In this document: in pieces, positions 16,001 to 23,999 of the stretch
Layout: the number at the start of each line of letters is the position of its first letter
How positions within the stretch are numbered: the first letter of the stretch is position 1
NCBI RefSeq assembly: GCF_000316575.1
Contig: NC_019682.1
Coordinates: 5,815,501 to 5,879,500, forward strand
DNA length: 64,000 nt
Direction of reading: 5' to 3'
Source: Calothrix sp. PCC 7507
Lineage (GTDB): Bacteria > Cyanobacteriota > Cyanobacteriia > Cyanobacteriales > Nostocaceae
Notes under the pieces: generated by a model
Databases searched by the model: none
Told to the model about the DNA's origin: nothing
What the model saw: only the letters and a program-made list of their open reading frames with translations
Program-made: the position numbers and the translations under genes

Positions 16001-17659
16001 ATGCCACAGCCAATAGAATTTAAGTTATTTGCCCCCTATAACAAAGGAGTTGCATTAATTGGTTCTTTTTCAGATTGGCAAGATTTACCTATGGAAAAAG
16101 GTGAGGATGGCTATTTTCGTACCACTGTTGAACTAGAAGATGGCGATTATCAATATAAGTTTCGTGTGCAGTCAAACTCATGGTTTTTTGAACCAGAACA
16201 GTGGGTTGAGGTTACAGACCCTTATGCAACTGATATAGACGAATCGAGTGGTAAAGATAATGCGATCGTGCGGATTAAAGATGGGGCAAAAATTCTCGAT
16301 ACTTATGTTTGGCAACACGATGATAAACCTCTACCCGCCGACCATGAATTAGTAATTTATGAATTGCATGTCGGGGATTTTTCCGGTGGTGAAGATGACC
16401 CCTATGCACGAGGTAAATATAAACACGTCATTGAAAAATTAGATTATTTATCTGACCTGGGAATTAATGCTATTGAGTTGATGCCAATAAAAGAATATCC
16501 CGGTGACTATAGCTGGGGTTATAATCCTCGTCACTTCTTTGCAACTGAATCAAGTTATGGTTCTACAGATGGGTTAAAGCGACTAATTGATGAGTGTCAT
16601 AACCGAGGCATTCGTGTAATTATGGATGGTATTTACAACCACTCTGAAGCTTCCGCACCATTAACACAAATTGACCACGATTATTGGTATCACCACTCTC
16701 CTCGTGACCCTGATAATAATTGGGGCCCTGAGTTTAATTACGAACTCTACGACGAAAAATTAGATACGTTTCCTGCACGGAAATTTATCGGTGAAACAGT
16801 CCGTTTTTGGATTGAAGAATATCATATAGATGGTATTCGCTATGACGCAGCGCGACAAATTGCCAACTACGATTTCATGCACTGGATTGTTCAAGAAACT
16901 AAAAAAACTGCTGGAAATAAGCCTTTTTATAATGTAGCCGAACATATTCCAGAAACACCCAGCATTACCAATTTAGACGGGCCAATGGATGGTTGCTGGC
17001 ATGATAGTTTCCTCCATACAGTGCTAGCACATATTTGCGGCGAAACTTTTGATTTAGAAAACCTCAAGGATGTCATAGATGCTAAACGTCAAGGCTTCTT
17101 GGGTGCAACCAATGTGGTTAATTACCTCACCAATCACGACCATGAGCATATTATGGTCGAACTGGCTAATCGGAATATTTTTAATGAAGAAGCTTTCAGG
17201 CGAGCTAAATTAGGAGGAGCTATTCTGATGACAGCCGTTGGTGTACCATTGATTTGGATGGGTGAAGAATTTGGTGAGTATAAACCTAAACAACCTGAAT
17301 CATCAAAAATCGATTGGACACTACTAGGTAATGAATTAAATAGCAGCTTGTTTGAATACTATAAAGGCTTAGTTAATTTGCGTAAAAATAGTCATGCACT
17401 TTACACAGAGAATATCGATTTTATTCACGAAAATCTAGAATCTAAGGTACTAGCCTATAGCCGTTGGAACGAAGAAGGTTCTCGTGTGGTAGTGGTAGCC
17501 AATTTCTCAGAAAACTTCCTAGCTGGTTATCATGTTCCCAACTTTCCTTGTGGTGGTACATGGCATGAGTGGACAAGCAATTATGATGTCGAAGCTGGTG
17601 AAGATGGTATCATAACTGACATAGGGCCTTATGAAGCAAAAGTATTCGTTTGGCAGTAA
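16001..17659 (+). CDS. GH13 alpha-amylase-family enzyme with N-terminal CBM48-like domain
   Basis: 552 residues. Residues 1-100 form a CBM48-like beta-sandwich (FKLFAPYNKGVALIGSFSDW) typical of branching and debranching enzymes and trehalohydrolases. The GH13 barrel follows with all catalytic regions: region I DGIYNH (209-214), region II GIRYDAA with nucleophile D282, region III VAEH with acid/base E314, and region IV NHD (378-380). There is no signal peptide, so an intracellular glucan role is likely. The layout fits trehalohydrolase- or branching-enzyme-like members. The exact specificity cannot be settled by eye, and no treY/treS neighbour is present to decide it. Confidence 0.9.
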   Translation: MPQPIEFKLFAPYNKGVALIGSFSDWQDLPMEKGEDGYFRTTVELEDGDYQYKFRVQSNSWFFEPEQWVEVTDPYATDIDESSGKDNAIVRIKDGAKILDTYVWQHDDKPLPADHELVIYELHVGDFSGGEDDPYARGKYKHVIEKLDYLSDLGINAIELMPIKEYPGDYSWGYNPRHFFATESSYGSTDGLKRLIDECHNRGIRVIMDGIYNHSEASAPLTQIDHDYWYHHSPRDPDNNWGPEFNYELYDEKLDTFPARKFIGETVRFWIEEYHIDGIRYDAARQIANYDFMHWIVQETKKTAGNKPFYNVAEHIPETPSITNLDGPMDGCWHDSFLHTVLAHICGETFDLENLKDVIDAKRQGFLGATNVVNYLTNHDHEHIMVELANRNIFNEEAFRRAKLGGAILMTAVGVPLIWMGEEFGEYKPKQPESSKIDWTLLGNELNSSLFEYYKGLVNLRKNSHALYTENIDFIHENLESKVLAYSRWNEEGSRVVVVANFSENFLAGYHVPNFPCGGTWHEWTSNYDVEAGEDGIITDIGPYEAKVFVWQ

Positions 17660-17842
17660 CAAAATACACTTGTGAAAGTAGTGCTTAATGTCCAAAAATC
17701 ATGACTTTAGTCCTTGATTTCTAAGCACTTTAGTGATTACTACGAACTCATCAAAATTAATGTGACAAACGAAGGGGAAGGGATAGAACTTTTCTTTTTC
17801 CCCTAACTTCTACCTACAGATGGGAAAAAATATAGGCAAATA

Positions 17843-17856
17843 CTGATAATTATCAG
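17843..17856. promoter_or_regulatory. CTGATAATTATCAG palindrome upstream of DAHP synthase
   Basis: A perfect 14-base palindrome 110 bases before the DAHP synthase start, in a 307-base gap (17660-17966) that has no gene. The GATAAT / ATTATC half sites recall Fur-type operators, but the match is partial. It is offered as a possible operator only. Confidence 0.3.
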
Positions 17857-17966
17857 GTACAAAGGTAGCTTTTCTGAAAATCAGTGATTTACTTGTGTGC
17901 TTTGGCTTTAAAATTTGGATATGAATTTTGACGCTTAAACGCAACGTAAATCCCTAGAGCATCTCC

Positions 17967-19010
17967 ATGCACAACCAATTATTCAACACCAACATTGATA
18001 ATTCTCACGTTTTATTAACTCCGAACGAAGTAAAATTAAAACTACCTTTGACTCCCTCTGCTGAACACACAGTTTTAAAATATAGACAAGAATTAGAACA
18101 AATTCTAGATTTTCAAGACAGCAGAAAATTCGTTGTAGTTGGTCCCTGTTCCATTCACGATCCAAAAGCAGCACTGGAATATTCAGAGAAACTGAGTATT
18201 TTATCTGAGAAAGTCAAGGATAAAATGCTGTTGATTATGCGGGTGTATTTTGAAAAACCAAGAACAACTGTAGGTTGGAAAGGACTAATTAATGATCCTG
18301 AGATGGATGATTCTTTCCATGTGGAAAATGGTTTATTGATTGCTCGGAGTCTGCTTTTGCAAATTGCCGAGTTGGGATTACCTGCTGGTACAGAAGCTCT
18401 TGATCCAATAATACCACAATACATTAGTGAATTGATTGCGTGGTCTGCCATTGGCGCACGCACAACTGAATCACAAACGCATCGGGAAATGTCCAGTGGG
18501 CTTTCGATGCCGGTAGGTTTTAAAAACGGTACTGATGGTAATATTCAAGTAGCTTTAAATGCCTTGCAATCAGCGAGAAACCCACACAATTTTCTGGGAA
18601 TTAATCAAGACGGACAAGTGAGCGTATTTCAAACTAAAGGTAATGCTTACGGGCATGTAATTTTACGAGGTGGTAATCAACCTAATTATGATGCAGCAAA
18701 TGTGCAACAGGTAGAAGAGAAATTAAAAGCAGCAAAGTTATCACCAAGAATAGTTATTGACTGTAGCCACGGCAATACAAATAAAGATTACAAGTTACAA
18801 TCGGCTGTGTTTGCAGATGTAATTCAACAAATAGTTGATGGTAATACATCAATCGTCGGGATGATGCTGGAATCTAATTTATATGAAGGTAGTCAATCGA
18901 TTAATTGTCGGCGAGAGGAATTGCAATATGGTGTTTCTGTGACAGATAAATGTATTGGCTGGGAGGAAACAGAAAGAGTTATCCTAGCAGCTTATGCGAA
19001 ACTCAAATAG
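17967..19010 (+). CDS. aroF: 3-deoxy-7-phosphoheptulonate synthase (class I, AroF/G type)
   Basis: 347 residues. It condenses phosphoenolpyruvate and erythrose 4-phosphate in the first step of the shikimate pathway. The family blocks are intact: VVVGPCSIHDPKAALEYSEKL near residue 53, MRVYFEKPRTTVGWKGLINDP with the PEP-binding Arg and Lys, FKNGTDGN, and IDCSHGNTNKDYKLQ near residue 265. The length matches the E. coli-type class I-alpha enzymes, which are feedback-inhibited by an aromatic amino acid. Which one applies here (Phe, Tyr or Trp) cannot be read with confidence, so the symbol is a family label. It is monocistronic; aroB, another shikimate gene, lies 40 kb away in the window. Confidence 0.95.
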   Translation: MHNQLFNTNIDNSHVLLTPNEVKLKLPLTPSAEHTVLKYRQELEQILDFQDSRKFVVVGPCSIHDPKAALEYSEKLSILSEKVKDKMLLIMRVYFEKPRTTVGWKGLINDPEMDDSFHVENGLLIARSLLLQIAELGLPAGTEALDPIIPQYISELIAWSAIGARTTESQTHREMSSGLSMPVGFKNGTDGNIQVALNALQSARNPHNFLGINQDGQVSVFQTKGNAYGHVILRGGNQPNYDAANVQQVEEKLKAAKLSPRIVIDCSHGNTNKDYKLQSAVFADVIQQIVDGNTSIVGMMLESNLYEGSQSINCRREELQYGVSVTDKCIGWEETERVILAAYAKLK

Positions 19011-19060
19011 TGATCATATTTGATTTGTAAAAATCGCCATGCTCAGATCCCCGACTTATT

Positions 19061-19184
19061 AGACCTCTTGCAAAAGTCAAAAAATCAGGAATGTCATTCT
19101 GAACGGAACGCAGTGGAGAGAAGAATCTCACCAGATGTTTTGCTCTGCTCAACATGACAATTTAAGCATTTATGCAAGAGGTAT
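19061..19184. mobile_element. 124-bp MITE inserted inside a hairpin repeat
   Basis: The ends read AGACCTCTTGCAAAAG and, as reverse complement of the right end, ATACCTCTTGCATAAA. The trinucleotide ATT occurs on both sides (19058-19060 and 19185-19187). Removing the element restores a near-perfect hairpin, AGATCCCCGACTT ... AAGTCGGGTATCT. Its interior carries a GTCATTCTGAACGGA...CATGAC palindrome common in cyanobacterial repeats. Confidence 0.75.
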
Positions 19185-19202
19185 ATTGAAGAAGTCGGGT
19201 AT

Positions 19203-19241
19203 CTTATTGAAAATTACAAAATTGTGCCGATTTCTTTCAAG
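19203..19241. repeat. 39-bp direct repeat, copy 1 (duplicate of a gene 3' end)
   Basis: Identical over 39 bases to 19400-19438, which contains the final codons and stop of the CphA2-like gene. The copies flank a block containing MITE family B copy 2 and a GTGGGCATTGCCCACC palindrome. Confidence 0.9.
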
Positions 19242-19257
19242 CCCACCAACAAAAACA

Positions 19258-19364
19258 TAAGCATTTCTCAACAAGCGTGAGATACATCGGTAAGGGCATG
19301 GCAGTGCCATGCCCCTACACAGCGTGATATATTTTTGTACTTCATTTGAATGGGAAGCGCTATA
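19258..19364. mobile_element. MITE family B, copy 2 (inverted relative to 4088-4195)
   Basis: Reverse complement of the element at 4088-4195, essentially identical through the roughly 100-base core. One end (CGCTATA) is preserved, and the other (TAAGCATTTC) has lost a base compared with TATAGCATTTC. It lies between the two 39-base direct repeats. Confidence 0.85.
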
Positions 19365-19410
19365 AGCATTTGAGGTAATGGTGGGCATTGCCCACCCTAC
19401 TTATTGAAAA

Positions 19411-21321
19411 TTACAAAATTGTGCCGATTTCTTTCAAGTAAACCCGGTTAAATGGTTCGTCTTGACCTAATGTGTAGTCTTCAATTAAGCCCTTACGTCT
19501 AATAGAGATATCGTCTCCTTTCTTAATCACTACTGTAGAGCCATCAAGGACATCCCGCATCAACATCATTTCAGTTGCGGTGGGATTATCCAGAACTACC
19601 ATGTTACTACCTTGGTAAAACATCCCATCTGCTTCTAGGACATCTTCTCGGTAGGCAGCAATTAGTAAGTCAAGCTTGGGATTTCTGAGTAAATTTTGGA
19701 CATTACTGTTGTAGTCTTGGTTGAATTTTTTTTCGGAACGGTTGACTAAAACAGCATCACGACAAACAGCGCCAATAGTCCATTCTGGATGTTGTAAAAG
19801 AATGTGGTCAATGGTTTTTTGCAGTTCGGTAACTGAAATTTTGTTAAAGGTAATAATTGGTATTCTGGCATCTGTTGACGACGCAAAAAAGTTTGCCAAG
19901 ATATGGGAAGGTACATCAACACTTTCACCGACACTAGGGTTAAGATGCATCAAAACACCCGGTGCAGCGTTTATTTCTAAAATGGCAAGGTTCCCTGACT
20001 TCCAAGATTCAGAAAGATTTTTGGCAATGACATCAATGCCAAGACAAGTGAGTTGGAAGTATTGGGCTATGTCTTGAGCTAGGATAATGTTGTCATGATG
20101 AACTGTATGGGTTGCATTAATACTCATACCTCCTGCTGAGAGATTGGCGACTTTGCGGAGATAAATAGTATGGTCTTTCTCAATCACACTATCTAAGGAC
20201 AAGTTTTGCGCTTCTAGATACAGTTCCATCGCTTCGTCAAGCTGAATTTTACCCATTGGCGAGGTGGGTGAATCAAGTCGCGTGGGTTTGCGGTTTTCAT
20301 GCAGAATTAACTCTTTAATTGTTGAGTTTCCATCACCGACTACTGATGCGGGACGGCGTTCGGTGGCGGCGACAAATTTGCCATTGACACACAGCAAGCG
20401 AAAATCTGCTCCTGAGATACTTTTTTCTACAATTATCCGCGTTGGTTGTGCTTCTGGAATCGCTGCTAATGCTCTACCATAAGCAGTTTCTAGCTCGTGG
20501 GCGTCTTGAACATTAGCGGTGACGCCAATTCCTTTGTGACCAACCACAGGCTTAATTGCTACTGGATAGCCAATTTCTTTGGCTACCGCTAGGGCTTCTT
20601 TTTTGGAGATGACGATCGCACCTTTGGGGACGGGAAAACCGAGGGTTTGTAAAAATGCTTTGCAGTCATCTTTACGGGTGGTGAAATCTGAATCTAAATG
20701 GCTATCACAGTTAAATGTTGTGGCTACACCACGCACTTGTTTTTTTCCATAGCCATATTGCATCAATCCTTCTTCCCATAAATAGAAAGCTGGAATTCCT
20801 TGTGCTTCGGCTGTTCGCAATAAGGCGTAAACCGTGGGGCCACCGTAGACAGATTTCCGAAATCCGTTCTGTAGGCTGACAAGTTGTTCATCCAAGAGGA
20901 AGTTTTCGCGTTGATTAATGGCTTCAAACCAGTCCCAAATGAAGTAGACTGTGGCTCTGGTTGTGCGTTCATGCAGTGATTGGATGCTGATTCGCATGTA
21001 ATTGGGATATGGCTGGACGTTCCAATGGTGGAGGTGCAAGCCCATATCTAATTTGACTACTTCTGATACAGTGCGGGCGAAGAGATGGGCGTAAGATTCG
21101 TATGTTTGGTTGGCTAAATGGGGGTAGCGATCGCCAATAATAGAAACATAATCTTCTATGGGTAGCGGCTCTCTAGACTCAGTTAGCGCCAAATGGAATA
21201 CTAGCGCCCCTGTATCTAGACAGGGATTGGGCCCAAAATAATACTTGAAATTGAAAAGGTCAAACACATCAGTTTTTCTAGCATTGATGCGGACGACATC
21301 GGTGCTTGTTTGTGGAGGCAT
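19411..21321 (-). CDS. cphA2: Cyanophycin synthetase-family ligase, CphA2-like, degenerate Mur domain
   Basis: 636 residues from the ATG at 21321. The longer frame begins in a GGGAGATGA low-complexity repeat and is not trusted. An N-terminal cyanophycin-synthetase-type domain is followed by an ATP-grasp domain (about residues 200-480) with FPVPKGAIVISKKEA, YPVAIKPVVGHKGIGVT, SGADFRLLCVNGKFVAATERRPA and LEINAAPG. The last 150 residues still align by eye with the Mur-ligase domain of CphA1 (RIPIITF..., IGAVCRDAVLVN, VLDNPT), but the P-loop GTNGKTT has become NKISVTE. CphA2 enzymes polymerise beta-aspartyl-arginine dipeptides using ATP in nitrogen-fixing cyanobacteria and have a reduced C-terminal domain. 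No cphB or cyanophycinase gene is adjacent. Confidence 0.75.
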   Translation of the reverse strand: MPPQTSTDVVRINARKTDVFDLFNFKYYFGPNPCLDTGALVFHLALTESREPLPIEDYVSIIGDRYPHLANQTYESYAHLFARTVSEVVKLDMGLHLHHWNVQPYPNYMRISIQSLHERTTRATVYFIWDWFEAINQRENFLLDEQLVSLQNGFRKSVYGGPTVYALLRTAEAQGIPAFYLWEEGLMQYGYGKKQVRGVATTFNCDSHLDSDFTTRKDDCKAFLQTLGFPVPKGAIVISKKEALAVAKEIGYPVAIKPVVGHKGIGVTANVQDAHELETAYGRALAAIPEAQPTRIIVEKSISGADFRLLCVNGKFVAATERRPASVVGDGNSTIKELILHENRKPTRLDSPTSPMGKIQLDEAMELYLEAQNLSLDSVIEKDHTIYLRKVANLSAGGMSINATHTVHHDNIILAQDIAQYFQLTCLGIDVIAKNLSESWKSGNLAILEINAAPGVLMHLNPSVGESVDVPSHILANFFASSTDARIPIITFNKISVTELQKTIDHILLQHPEWTIGAVCRDAVLVNRSEKKFNQDYNSNVQNLLRNPKLDLLIAAYREDVLEADGMFYQGSNMVVLDNPTATEMMLMRDVLDGSTVVIKKGDDISIRRKGLIEDYTLGQDEPFNRVYLKEIGTIL

Positions 21322-21695
21322 AGGTATTGGGGAATTGGATATGAGGGGGATGAGGGAGATGAGGGAGATGAGGAAGAAGAGGGAGTGTGGGGAGATTATA
21401 AAAAAGCTTCCCACTATTCCCCCTTCATCCCACCTTCCAAATGACCCTTGACCCTTGACTCTTCACAAATGACTAATGACAAACTGTCTTTGACTTGATC
21501 AGTTTTAGACTAGCCCTATTGCTAGGCATTTTCAGCTATCTCAAGGCATAATTTAATCCCATGAGATGACCGTTCATTGGTAAGTACAAAGTCATGACAG
21601 TCTGATAAAGCAGAAAATATATAACCTTTGAAAGGTGCAATCTATCGTCCAAATATTGATCAATAAGGATAAGGTATTAAGGAGACAGTGAAGTT
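21322..21695. other. Intergenic gap between divergent genes
   Basis: It opens with a purine-rich low-complexity tract (repeated GATGAGGGA units, about 21340-21385) and a run of ACCCTTGACCCTTGACTC. The rest is unremarkable. An AAGGAG ribosome site at about 21680 serves the small gene at 21696. Confidence 0.5.
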
Positions 21696-21899
21696 ATGAA
21701 TACCACACAAACTTCTCTAAGAGATGAGGTTAGACAACTAGCAGAGGAAGCTTTTCACCGCAAGCTAATCTCCGGTCATGGAGACGGTGCAGACCAGAAA
21801 GAGTTTCAAATTGTCTATCAAGGTAAACCGAGGCATCTTCCACTAGAACAAGCGCGTTTTTTCTTAATTAATCTGCTTTATCGGAGTCGGATTCATTAA
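21696..21899 (+). CDS. Small conserved-looking hypothetical protein
   Basis: 67 residues, with a good AAGGAG ribosome-binding site about ten bases before the ATG. It is soluble and mixed-charge. An N-terminal helix (LRDEVRQLAEEAFHRKLISGHGDG) is followed by a short strand (EFQIVYQGKPRHLPLEQA) and a hydrophobic-aromatic end (RFFLINLLYRSRIH). No family is recognised. Coding is supported by the ribosome site, the complete frame and amphipathic structure. It is monocistronic, divergent from the CphA2-like gene. Confidence 0.65.
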   Translation: MNTTQTSLRDEVRQLAEEAFHRKLISGHGDGADQKEFQIVYQGKPRHLPLEQARFFLINLLYRSRIH

Positions 21900-22084
21900 C
21901 CATTTTCAGTAAAAAATACCGCTAGAGATATTTTCCACAAAACAAGTAAGCCAAAAGTTTGAGTGGTAAAAGCTACTGTTTATCACTTTAGGAGGAAGCA
22001 AAGTTTACAGCGGTGCATTTATTTCATCGTAAATTGGGTGCATTATTTAATCATGGGCGATCGCACAATCCATTCTCACTTTAA

Positions 22085-22342
22085 CTAATCACTCTTTAAA
22101 GCGCATCGTGCCAACTTCACATAAGTCTTCACCGTTTCATAAGGCATCTCTAAATCTTCTGCCACCACCTGCAATGACTCACCCATTCCGCGCCTTGCTA
22201 AGATTGTCGCCCATTTTGAGGCTATTTCACCTACGCGATCGCCACTCAATGTGACCTCATCGTGCAAGACGTGTACAACTTGGTGAATATAATTAAGCAA
22301 TGCTTCCCCGCTTCCGCGCTTCTTTGTAAGAAGTGCCGACAT
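22085..22342 (-). CDS. Small helix-turn-helix-like protein overlapping nurA
   Basis: 85 residues. The first 50 bases overlap the 3' end of nurA in another frame, which suggests translational coupling. The C-terminal half (SLQVVAEDLEMPYETVKTYVKLARCAL) reads like a helix-turn-helix of the sigma-70 region 4 / LuxR type, whereas the first half has no recognisable fold. A role with NurA in DNA metabolism or in its control is possible but only inferred from position. Confidence 0.6.
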   Translation of the reverse strand: MSALLTKKRGSGEALLNYIHQVVHVLHDEVTLSGDRVGEIASKWATILARRGMGESLQVVAEDLEMPYETVKTYVKLARCALKSD

Positions 22343-23507
22343 TTCTGATTCCGGCTTTAATCATTTGTTTTTCCAGTAGGGCGAAGAAGCGGGCTTTATC
22401 GCCACCGCGGACTACTGCTTGATTATGTGCTTCAGCGATCGCTACTGGATAGCCACATCCTTTCTGCACCTGTGCTAACATCAATCCTAATGACAGGTCA
22501 AACATAGATGCATCTTCTGCTACCCACGCGGGAATTTCTATCCGGGCAATTTCGGTGCCGACGTGGACATAGCAAAAGTAAATTGTTTGGTCTTCATATA
22601 GTTCCAGAATCCTAGCATTACTCCGCCATAAGGGGCCGCGTTGTCCTGGTTTGAGTTGGGTTGCCCAAAGGGAAGTATCTCGCAGGGGTTCAAAAATTTT
22701 ACAAGGTACTTTTTCTAACTGATTGGGGCAATAACTCTGACAGTCTGGTACTGGATGGGGACAAGCCAAAAGGCGTAAAAAATTCATGCCTTCGACGTTG
22801 CGAGAGGCGCTGAGATATCCCATCAGCGGGATTTTAGCATCACGCATCTGCTGCCAAGCTTCCAGGATTGGCGGTAAAATGCGATCGCGTGCATCCATTG
22901 GCAACTGTTCCAAAAACCAGTAAATTAATGAACCATCCACCATTGCTAGGATAGGTATTTCTGGTTTTGAGTTGCCGGCAAGGTGTAAATTTTCCCTCTC
23001 CTCTTGCACTGCACACGCAAGTTCTGCTAAGACTGTTGCTTCACTAGCAGTCCGGCGATAACCCATCCATTCCTCAGTTCTAATGCCCCACTGTCGAGAT
23101 GCATATAAATCTTCTGGGCGATAAAATACTTCTGGCAAACTATCTAGCAATGGGTGACGATTTTGCCCGTAGTGCAACACTACTCTACCCATATTTAAGA
23201 GATAGCAGTAAGCGATTTCGTGGTGGTTGGGGGCAATTTGGGAACCGTCAGTAGCAACGACAGTATGAATTTTTGGGGGAACGGGGATATCAATACAAGT
23301 TTCTAGCGGCTCAATCGGGGTAGCATTAGCAAAGAGAATGCGATCGCGCCATTTTTCTTGACGTTCAACTAAATCTTGTTGGCATTTATAGGCATTTTTT
23401 AAATGTTGTTGCGCCAATTCCAAACGCTGGCGACTAGCAACAGCTTCTGAGGTCAGATGTTGGCTTAAACCCTGCATTTGTCGCGCTAATTTTGTTAAGT
23501 CCAGCAT
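22293..23507 (-). CDS. nurA: NurA-domain nuclease
   Basis: 404 residues. The NurA core begins with VVATDGSQIAPNHHE near residue 82, where the Asp is a catalytic metal ligand. ILAMVDGSLIYWFLE near residue 203 carries the second acidic motif. AEAHNQAVVRGGDKARFFALLEKQMI lies near the C-terminus. NurA proteins are 5'-3' nucleases that in archaea act with the HerA ATPase in end resection. In cyanobacteria the gene occurs widely, and no herA is visible in this window. A coiled-coil-like N-terminus (residues 1-50) precedes the domain. Cytoplasmic. It overlaps the small downstream gene. Confidence 0.88.
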   Translation of the reverse strand: MLDLTKLARQMQGLSQHLTSEAVASRQRLELAQQHLKNAYKCQQDLVERQEKWRDRILFANATPIEPLETCIDIPVPPKIHTVVATDGSQIAPNHHEIAYCYLLNMGRVVLHYGQNRHPLLDSLPEVFYRPEDLYASRQWGIRTEEWMGYRRTASEATVLAELACAVQEERENLHLAGNSKPEIPILAMVDGSLIYWFLEQLPMDARDRILPPILEAWQQMRDAKIPLMGYLSASRNVEGMNFLRLLACPHPVPDCQSYCPNQLEKVPCKIFEPLRDTSLWATQLKPGQRGPLWRSNARILELYEDQTIYFCYVHVGTEIARIEIPAWVAEDASMFDLSLGLMLAQVQKGCGYPVAIAEAHNQAVVRGGDKARFFALLEKQMIKAGIRNVGTSYKEARKRGSIA

Positions 23508-23602
23508 AGGATTTTAGATAAAAATATTAACGTGAATTTAATATAGGAATCCGATTTGATTATTGAAAAAATCTTAGTATCTGTAGGGTGGGCAATGCCT
23601 AG

Positions 23603-23791
23603 GGTGTTGACTTTGATGGAATTTCACGGTTTTTGTTCATACAACTTTTGTGTCATTGCGAGCGAAGCGAAGCAATCGCAAAGACTGGGATTGCTTCGTC
23701 GTTCCTCCTCTCTGCGAGACGCTGCGCGAACGCAATGACTACACAAATTTTGCATGAATTTTTATCATCTAAAAAGGCACAGAGTCAACAG
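23603..23791. mobile_element. 189-bp MITE inserted in a GGTGGGCAATGCC palindrome
   Basis: The pentamer CCTAG flanks the insert on both sides (23598-23602 and 23792-23796). Removing the insert plus one CCTAG restores GGTGGGCAATGCC TA GGCAATGCCCACC. The ends share TGTTGACT as an inverted repeat (GGTGTTGACTTTG and, from the right, CTGTTGACTCTG). The interior carries the GTCATTGCGAGCGAAGCG ... CGCAATGAC palindrome. The surrounding gap 23508-23999 has no gene; short frames in it are repeat-derived. Confidence 0.75.
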
Positions 23792-23821
23792 CCTAGGCAA
23801 TGCCCACCAAAACCATGATAC

Positions 23822-23846
23822 GGTGGGCATTGCCCACCCTACTACG
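23822..23846. repeat. GTGGGCATTGCCCACCCTAC palindrome
   Basis: A third palindromic unit of the same class as at 3991-4015 and 19380-19400, directly after the split copy at 23583-23810. Confidence 0.8.
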
Positions 23847-23999
23847 TGTATTTCAAAAATGTGACATTTACATGGGCGATCGCCCTTTAACATTGCATTA
23901 TATTAAACGATAATTGCAAATATCGGTGTTGATATTTCACGCAAATACACAAAGGTATTTAGCATACTCTTATGTATTTGCGTGAAATCATCCTCTTTT

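Noticed and set aside
21322-21414. 31-residue hydrophobic extension of the CphA2-like protein (apparent signal peptide)
   Set aside because: It arises from a repeated GATGAGGGA tract on the opposite strand (LISLISLIPLIS). Cyanophycin enzymes are cytoplasmic, so it is an artefact.
23556-23818. Two overlapping 60-residue frames
   Set aside because: Both translate the GTCATTGCGAGCGAAGCG repeat and the GTGGGCAATGCC palindrome; the CERSEAIA-type text is a repeat artefact.
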